From Coxiellaceae bacterium (lineage in GTDB: Bacteria > Pseudomonadota > Gammaproteobacteria > Coxiellales > Coxiellaceae), in the NCBI GenBank assembly GCA_029210045.1, contig JARGNX010000019.1, positions 1-32,883 of the forward strand: a stretch of 32,883 bases of DNA, given 5' to 3'. Each line of letters starts with the position of its first letter. Within the stretch, counting starts at the first letter, position 1. The position numbers and the translations under genes were made by a program. Below, piece by piece: positions 27,021-32,883 of this stretch. The notes under the pieces were generated by a model. The model was not told the DNA's origin. It searched no databases and saw nothing but the letters and a program-made list of their open reading frames with translations.

Positions 27021-29428
27021 CAACCTTCCCGCGGAGGCGGCGCCAATACTTCGCGGCCATTACTACCAGCATCAATCGAACTCACAACACCAGCCGCTTC
27101 CATCGCCTCAACAATTCGCGCTGCACGGTTATAACCAATTTTAAAGCGACGCTGCACACTCGATACCGATACACGACGCGCTTGCGTAACAAACTCAACC
27201 GCCTGGTCATACAAGCTATCTTTCTCAGCATCCTCATCCGCACTCATTACCGCATCAACCACCGGGTCACCACTTGAACCCTGTAAGCCCATATCCAAAA
27301 TATCATCCAAATATTCCGGGCTCGCTGTTTGCTTTAAGAAGTTCACCACTCTATGCACCTCGTCATCACTGACATAAGCGCCATGCACACGCACAGGGAC
27401 ACCACTGCCCGGTGGCAAATACAACATATCACCATGCCCCAACAACTGCTCCGCACCTTGTTGATCGATAATCGTACGCGAATCAATTTTCGATGACACT
27501 TGGAACGCAATACGCGTAGGAATATTCGCTTTAATTAATCCGGTAATAACATCCACCGATGGTCGCTGCGTGGCTAAAATTAAATGGATACCCGCCGCAC
27601 GTGCTTTTTGAGCCAGTCTCGCAATCAAGGTTTCCACTTTTTTACCTACCACAACCATCATGTCAGCAAACTCATCCGCTAACACCACAATCTGTGGTAA
27701 GGGTTGTAATTCAGGTGCACGCGGCTTTTCTGCTTCAGGTACGAATGGATCACGCAAAGGCTCGCCGGTTTTTTTCGCTTGCTCAACCTTAAGATTATAT
27801 CCCGCAATATTTCGCACACCCAAGGTTGCCATTAAACGATAACGTCTTTCCATTTCTGCCACACACCAGCGCAACGCACTGGCAGCGTCTTTCATATCCG
27901 TCACAACCGGTGTTAATAAATGCGGAATACCATCATATACCGCCAACTCCAACATCTTAGGATCAATTAAGATCATTCGTAACTCAGCCGGTGATGACTT
28001 ATATAACAAGCTCAACAACATGGCATTCAAATTCACCGACTTACCCGAACCCGTCGTACCCGCCACCAATAAGTGCGGCATCTTTGCTAAGTCCACAATC
28101 ACTGGATGCCCAGCAATATCTTTACCCAATGCTAAACTCAATGCCGACTGCGATTGCTTATATTGTTTCGACGCAATTACCTCTTGCAAACGCACCACCT
28201 CACGCGAGGTATTTGGTAATTCCAAACCTATCACTGACTTACCAGGAATCACCTCCACCACACGCACACTAATTACCGATAGTGAACGCGCTAAATCTTT
28301 TGCTAATGCACTTATCTTGCTAACTTTGGTACCCGCAGCTAATTGCAATTCAAATCTTGTTACCACTGGACCTGGGTGTACCGCCACCACTTTGGCATCG
28401 ACATTAAAGTCCGCTAATTTAATCTCCACTTCCCGTGATAACTCCGTCAATTGTTGATGACTAAAAGTCGACTTAGGTGCAGGCTCAGGACTATCCAATA
28501 AAGTTAATTTCGGCATGCTACCCATGCGCGGCTTTTTAAACGTCACCGTCTGCATGGTTTTTATTGGTGCAGTAATAATCGGAGCTGGTGGCTCTTCAGG
28601 TACCTGTGGTGCTAAGCGTGTAATACGCTCCATAATTGTCGGCGTTTTTTGCTCAACCGCTGGCATCATGATTTCTGGCTCTACTCTTTCGCGTTTCTTA
28701 ATCTCACGCTGCTCTCGCTTTTCAGCCATGCGTTGTTTCATTTGATGCAACCAACCAGTCCAATTAATATCAGCAAACTGATCGCGCAACCACGCAAGTC
28801 CTGTCAAAATAGCGCGGCCAATATACTCCATTAAATTAAGCCAAGACAGACCCGTCAATAAAGTAATACCAATTAAAAATACCGCAATTAAAATCAAGCC
28901 TGTGCCAACCAAGCTAAAAGCCGCCATCATATGTGTTGAAATCACATTGCCGATAATCCCACCGGAATCAAATGGCAAATGAACTGGTGATGGCATTAAA
29001 TATAAATTAGACAAACCACTGCCCGCTACCACGACAAATAAAAAGCCCGACAAACGCAACACCATCATCGAATAATGCGGCTCACCGCCTTCCACTTTTT
29101 CATGCCTGTAAAACACCCAAGCCAAATAGCTCAACAACAGCGGAATGCCATAAGCCAAATAGCCCACCATATAGAGGGTGACATCAGCAAACCAAGCGCC
29201 AACCTTACCCGTTACATTTTGAATCGGTTGTTGTGCAATATAGTGAGACCAACCGGGATCAGCACGATGGTAACTGATGAGCGCCATCAATAAAAAAGTT
29301 GATGCCGCTAACGTGATCAAGAATAATGCTTCTCGTAACCGGTGGTTAATGTGTGCAGTAATAACAGTTCGCATGGGTGCGCCGCTGCTTTTTTTGCGCT
29401 TGTTTATTTTATTTACCTGAGTCGCCAC
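27020..29428 (-). CDS. ftsK: DNA translocase FtsK
   Basis: 802 residues. It couples chromosome dimer resolution and segregation to cell division. The N-terminus carries four hydrophobic segments between about 33 and 193. A charged linker (about 230-320) is short compared with E. coli. The motor has Walker A GTTGSGKS at 457-464, followed by [11 protein letters not shown] and [12 protein letters not shown] (Walker B) and [21 protein letters not shown]. The C-terminal gamma winged helix ([20 protein letters not shown]) recognises KOPS sites. The start is GTG 29428 with AAGGATG upstream. Confidence 0.97.
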   Translation of the reverse strand: MATQVNKINKRKKSSGAPMRTVITAHINHRLREALFLITLAASTFLLMALISYHRADPGWSHYIAQQPIQNVTGKVGAWFADVTLYMVGYLAYGIPLLLSYLAWVFYRHEKVEGGEPHYSMMVLRLSGFLFVVVAGSGLSNLYLMPSPVHLPFDSGGIIGNVISTHMMAAFSLVGTGLILIAVFLIGITLLTGLSWLNLMEYIGRAILTGLAWLRDQFADINWTGWLHQMKQRMAEKREQREIKKRERVEPEIMMPAVEQKTPTIMERITRLAPQVPEEPPAPIITAPIKTMQTVTFKKPRMGSMPKLTLLDSPEPAPKSTFSHQQLTELSREVEIKLADFNVDAKVVAVHPGPVVTRFELQLAAGTKVSKISALAKDLARSLSVISVRVVEVIPGKSVIGLELPNTSREVVRLQEVIASKQYKQSQSALSLALGKDIAGHPVIVDLAKMPHLLVAGTTGSGKSVNLNAMLLSLLYKSSPAELRMILIDPKMLELAVYDGIPHLLTPVVTDMKDAASALRWCVAEMERRYRLMATLGVRNIAGYNLKVEQAKKTGEPLRDPFVPEAEKPRAPELQPLPQIVVLADEFADMMVVVGKKVETLIARLAQKARAAGIHLILATQRPSVDVITGLIKANIPTRIAFQVSSKIDSRTIIDQQGAEQLLGHGDMLYLPPGSGVPVRVHGAYVSDDEVHRVVNFLKQTASPEYLDDILDMGLQGSSGDPVVDAVMSADEDAEKDSLYDQAVEFVTQARRVSVSSVQRRFKIGYNRAARIVEAMEAAGVVSSIDAGSNGREVLAPPPREG

Positions 29429-29432
29429 GTAA

Positions 29433-30494
<1,062 letters not shown>

Positions 30495-30534
30495 TCACCT
30501 CTGCATGCCTGGTCAGACTATCTAAAACTTTAAC

Positions 30535-30685
30535 TGAATAACTGCCTCACTAAGCAAAGCTGTCAGGGGTACCTTTCGAGCGGCGTACGATACAGGGAAT
30601 GTAAAGGAGTACGAGGATAGGGATATCCGCTCGCAAGAAAGGCACCCCTGGCAGGTTTGCGGCAAGCCCACCAGGTAGTTATTCA
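30535..30685. repeat. 151-bp long imperfect inverted repeat
   Basis: The outer arms TGAATAACTGCCT (30535-30547) and AGGTAGTTATTCA (30673-30685) match in inverted order at 12 of 13 positions. Further inside, CAGGGGT-A-CCTTTC-GAGCGG (30564-30583) pairs with CCGCTC-GCAA-GAAAGG-C-ACCCCTG (30627-30650). In the centre CGTAC (30584-30588) pairs with GTACG (30609-30613). The whole could fold into one long branched hairpin. It is located between trxB and infA, before the infA -10 box. It is either a MITE-like element or a structured RNA. Confidence 0.8.
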
Positions 30686-30742
30686 AGCAATGGCTGTGAA
30701 TAGCCTTGATCTGCGCATACATTTCAGGCACTATGTGCCCAC

Positions 30743-30748
30743 TATAAT
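30743..30748 (+). promoter_or_regulatory. candidate -10 box of infA
   Basis: A perfect TATAAT 23 bp before ATG 30772. No good -35 box is seen at the right distance, so the promoter may depend on other features or be weak. Confidence 0.35.
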
Positions 30749-30771
30749 TGACTCTAGCGAGAAGCTTACCC

Positions 30772-31035
30772 ATGCCGAAAGAAGACCATATTGAAATGGA
30801 CGGTGTTGTTATCGACAGCATGCCAAACACCACATTTAAAGTTAAACTAGAAAACGGCCACGTCGTTACTGCACATATTTCCGGCAGAATGCGCAAGCAC
30901 TATATCCGCATCCTAACTGGTGACACTGTAAAAGTTGAACTCACCCCCTACGACTTATCACGCGGACGTATCGTCTATCGCGATAGTGGCAAAAAACGCC
31001 CAGGCGAAGGTGAGCAACCACCTCCTGCAAAATAA
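30772..31035 (+). CDS. infA: translation initiation factor IF-1
   Basis: 87 residues from ATG 30772 ([11 protein letters not shown]); an upstream TTG at 30748 lies in the -10 box and is rejected. The S1-like OB fold is complete: [56 protein letters not shown]-1 is normally about 72 residues; here a polar tail ([14 protein letters not shown]) extends it by some 14 residues. It follows trxB as in many gammaproteobacteria, though separated by a long inverted repeat. Confidence 0.96.
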   Translation: MPKEDHIEMDGVVIDSMPNTTFKVKLENGHVVTAHISGRMRKHYIRILTGDTVKVELTPYDLSRGRIVYRDSGKKRPGEGEQPPPAK

Positions 31036-31036
31036 T

Positions 31037-31076
31037 CTGGATCCCGGATAATTGCTTTGCAATTTCCGGGATGACA
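31037..31076. repeat. family A palindromic element
   Basis: CTGGATCCCGGATAATTGC then TTTGCAATTTCCGGGATGACA. The middle AATTGCTTTGCAATT is a small hairpin of its own, as in the copy at 5624-5697. It lies directly after infA and may act as its 3' hairpin. Confidence 0.85.
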
Positions 31077-31172
31077 CAAATGGTATAACCGCCCCTAACC
31101 CGGCATTCATTTGACTCAGCAATTCATTCACGCTAACTTTGGTGTAATCATTCATCACAAGGAAGTTTTGAT

Positions 31173-31430
31173 ATGTTGATTCGCCAATTACTCGCCTGCA
31201 CACTTACCGCTGGATTAATCATCAGCAGCACCTCCATAGCCGCTCGCCCAGCTAGAGCACCCGCCGCTCGAGCCGCCGTTAGAACCCCTGCAGCACGAAC
31301 TGTTGTTAGAACACCCGCAACGGTAACACCCAGAGTGGTACACCCTGTTGCACCTGCCGTTATCTACAAAAACAATCACGACCAAGACAGCTCAAGCAGC
31401 TCAAGCAGCTCAAGCCAATCCAGTAATTAA
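31173..31430 (+). CDS. small secreted Ala/Arg/Pro-rich protein with Ser tail
   Basis: 85 residues. AAGGAAG precedes ATG. A signal peptide is clear (LLACTLTAGLIISSTSIA, cleaved near residue 24). The mature part alternates Ala, Arg, Pro and Val (ARAPAARAAVRTPAARTVVR), is strongly basic, and ends in a run of nine serines and SQSSN. The serines are encoded by a 9-bp microsatellite (AGCTCAAGC repeated at about 31388-31415). It is probably an unstructured periplasmic or secreted protein; I know no family. It is followed after 26 bp by another small secreted protein, so the two may be co-transcribed. Confidence 0.65.
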   Translation: MLIRQLLACTLTAGLIISSTSIAARPARAPAARAAVRTPAARTVVRTPATVTPRVVHPVAPAVIYKNNHDQDSSSSSSSSSQSSN

Positions 31431-31456
31431 CGCCCCCAGGTTATGGAGCTCACACA

Positions 31457-31906
31457 ATGTCACATCACACTAAAGCATTACCCTGGATCGCCACTGCTGG
31501 CTTAGTGCTAAGCAGTTCAGCAATCGCTTTTTCACCCAATGACTTTCACCCCCTGGGCGTGCAAATAAACCAATTACAATACAAACATGACCTCAACACC
31601 CACGCATCCGTACAAGAAAAACGCAGCTGGAAAAAGCCCAACGTGCATGGTCGTGGTAATGGCTCACTCTATTTAGCAGCTGCAAAATCCGCATCAGCCG
31701 CTAGACCTAGCTCAGCACCAAACGCAGCAGCGCCAAATGGTAACCCTAAAAAATTCCCAGGTGAAATGTGGAAACCTAAAAGCGGCAACAAGCAATTCCC
31801 AGGCGAAATGTGGAAAGGTAATAGAAAATACCCAGGCGGCACCCCCAAAGAAAGAGGTGGCAATAAATTCCCTGGCGGCATGTGGAAGCCTAAAAACCCA
31901 AATTAA
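31457..31906 (+). CDS. secreted protein with repeated FPG(E/G)MWK motif
   Basis: 149 residues. GGAG precedes ATG. The signal peptide is LPWIATAGLVLSSSAIA (cleaved near 24). A middle region (about 25-92) has no recognised domain. The last 55 residues hold four short repeats: KKFPGEMWKPK, KQFPGEMWKGN, RKYPGGTPKER and NKFPGGMWKPK. These are basic, Gly/Pro/Trp-rich and likely disordered, with regularly spaced tryptophans. This could bind peptidoglycan, nucleic acid or metals, but nothing proves it. A 7-bp GC hairpin lies 38 bp after the stop. Confidence 0.7.
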   Translation: MSHHTKALPWIATAGLVLSSSAIAFSPNDFHPLGVQINQLQYKHDLNTHASVQEKRSWKKPNVHGRGNGSLYLAAAKSASAARPSSAPNAAAPNGNPKKFPGEMWKPKSGNKQFPGEMWKGNRKYPGGTPKERGGNKFPGGMWKPKNPN

Positions 31907-31943
31907 CCAGCCCAAAGCATACTAAACACCGACCGTTTCTTAA

Positions 31944-31962
31944 GGCGCCATTAAATGGCGCC
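31944..31962 (+). terminator. GC-rich hairpin after the FPGxMWK gene
   Basis: GGCGCCA (31944-31950) and TGGCGCC (31956-31962) form a perfect 7-bp stem with loop TTAAA. No T-run follows at once (the next T-run is at about 31983), so termination is likely but not certain. Confidence 0.5.
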
Positions 31963-32070
31963 ACACTCATTCTTTGATGGCTTTTTTAACAATGCCTTAA
32001 TACTACTTACCTATAGTGCTCATTGTATTATTAAATAAAACAGTAAATTTTCTAAAACTGAGAGTATGTT

Positions 32071-32289
32071 ATGAGAAACCCCAGCGACCCAGCAGCAATA
32101 ACCGCCGCAATGTTAAATGTATTTGAACCTCGCGCAGCAGCGGCAAGCAGCGAAGCACCGAGACCTCGCCAAACCACTGCAACAGCCTCAGGAATGTGGC
32201 ATAAGGTTTCGCGCCCACCTAAACCCGACACAGAAGTCGCCGATATCGAAATGGAAACAATAGGAACAGCAAGGCAGCAGGGACAATAA
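32071..32289 (+). CDS. short unknown protein, low confidence
   Basis: 72 residues, Ala/Pro/Arg-rich (EPRAAAASSEAPRPRQTTA), with no signal or membrane segment. GAGAG lies upstream of ATG. It stops two bases before the 126-bp tandem array. It may be a genuine small protein or chance reading in compositionally biased DNA. Confidence 0.4.
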   Translation: MRNPSDPAAITAAMLNVFEPRAAAASSEAPRPRQTTATASGMWHKVSRPPKPDTEVADIEMETIGTARQQGQ

Positions 32290-32290
32290 T

Positions 32291-32883
32291 ACACGAAATG
32301 CGTAAACGAAAAACCGGAATGTATACCTGATACCTGAGGATTTTGAGTGAAAGCTTTTCGTGTAAGCTGCGCCAAATATAGCCAACCCTTTTAAAGCTCA
32401 GATTTGAGTGCAGATTACACGAAATGCGTGAACGAAAAACCGGAATGTATACCTGATACCTGAGGATTTTGAGTGAAAGCTTTTCGTGTAAGCTGCGCCA
32501 AATATAGCCAACCCTTTTAAAGCTCAGATTTGAGTGCAGATTACACGAAATGCGTGAACGAAAAACCGGAATGTATACCTGATACCTGAGGATTTTGAGT
32601 GAAAGCTTTTCGTGTAAGCTGCGCCAAATATAGCCAACCCTTTTAAAGCTCAGATTTGAGTGCAGATTACACGAAATGCGTGAACGAAAAACCGGAATGT
32701 ATACCTGATACCTGAGGATTTTGAGTGAAAGCTTTTCGTGTAAGCTGCGCCAAATATAGCCAACCCTTTTAAAGCTCAGATTTGAGTGCAGATTACACGA
32801 AATGCGTGAACGAAAAACCGGAATGTATATCTGATACCTGAGGATTTTGAGTGAAAGCTTTTCGTGTAAGCTGCGCCAAATAT
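32291..32883. repeat. 126-bp tandem repeat, at least 4.7 copies
   Basis: Units start at 32291, 32417, 32543, 32669 and 32795; the last is cut by the window end. Copies are nearly identical: the first has CGTAAACG for CGTGAACG, and the last has TATATC for TATACC. Each unit contains CACGAAATGCGTG, AAAGCTTT and CTCAGATTTGAG, small palindromes that can form hairpins. All plus frames contain stops. Unlike CRISPR, no variable spacers are present. Confidence 0.97.

Noticed and set aside
26874..27023. 50-residue N-terminal extension of LolA (frame open to 27023)
   Set aside because: It translates the 20-bp tandem array and the palindromic element; the true start at 26873 has AAGAGG and begins the signal peptide.
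27559..28834. Several plus-strand frames of 60-145 residues inside ftsK
   Set aside because: All are antisense to a complete FtsK and show no independent signals.
30522..30896. Minus-strand 124-residue frame over the inverted repeat and the start of infA
   Set aside because: It is antisense to infA and built on inverted-repeat sequence, with no ribosome site or recognisable protein features.
32225..32883. Minus-strand frame open through the whole 126-bp array (126 is a multiple of 3)
   Set aside because: One 42-codon unit without a stop is expected by chance in one of six frames, and the frame has no ATG, GTG or TTG within the unit. Identical copies add no evidence.
32291..32883. CRISPR array
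   Set aside because: All units are identical along their full 126 bp, with no variable spacers and no cas genes nearby.

Overview
The window looks like a chromosomal segment of a low-GC, host-associated gammaproteobacterium, most plausibly from the Legionellales (Legionella/Coxiella/Berkiella-like). This is inferred from three things seen in the sequence. First, the block trxB / ftsK-lolA-rarA / serS with infA nearby is the classical gammaproteobacterial neighbourhood. Second, there are two large, effector-like, repeat-containing proteins, one of them ankyrin-type with a C-terminal CaaX-like tetrapeptide. Third, many small palindromic elements of the 'TGGATCCCGG...CCGGGATGACA' and 'CGTCATTGCGA...TCGCAATGACG' types are scattered between genes. 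No species can be assigned from sequence alone.

Layout. 1-375: a 77-bp tandem repeat and no gene. 376-4335: a ~1,300-residue alpha-solenoid-like protein with a distinctive C-terminal module. 4336-5700: a gene-poor stretch with a terminator-like hairpin and two divergent small membrane proteins. 5710-7287: a SAM-dependent methyltransferase with C-terminal TPRs (minus). 7557-10364: etfB-etfA-ald operon (minus), divergent from ETF-ubiquinone oxidoreductase at 10542-12182 (plus), which together form a complete electron-transfer flavoprotein route to quinone beside alanine dehydrogenase. 12328-14655: the ankyrin protein ending in CTIC. 14674-16062: phenylalanine hydroxylase and its pterin-recycling partner (minus). 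16143-16820: ung. 16917-17304: remnants of a small secreted protein. 17358-17441: tRNA-Leu(CAG).

17576-19960: a four-gene DoxX / DUF2282 / DUF692 (MNIO) / DUF2063 operon, recognisable as a bufferin-type copper-handling RiPP locus with a clear sigma70-like promoter. 20283-20985: two small unknown genes. 21107-24104: crcB-serS-purA (minus), with the last codons of purA duplicated downstream as a hairpin repeat. 24277-29428: ftsK-lolA-rarA-small secreted protein (minus), with a 20-bp x5 array between ftsK and lolA. 29538-30494: trxB (plus). 30535-30685: a 151-bp long inverted repeat. 30772-31035: infA. 31173-31906: two small secreted low-complexity proteins, one with a repeated FPG(E/G)MWK motif. 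32071-32289: a short unknown ORF. 32291 to the end: a near-perfect 126-bp tandem repeat that runs off the window.

Housekeeping metabolism (translation, chromosome segregation, lipoprotein transport, purine and thioredoxin metabolism) is interleaved with accessory genes whose products look directed at a host or the envelope. The strongest candidates for something undescribed are the CaaX-ended ankyrin protein, the WA-P solenoid protein, the FPGxMWK secreted protein, the 30535-30685 inverted repeat, and the 126-bp satellite. Both window edges lie in tandem repeats, so the window may be a whole contig that broke at repeats.
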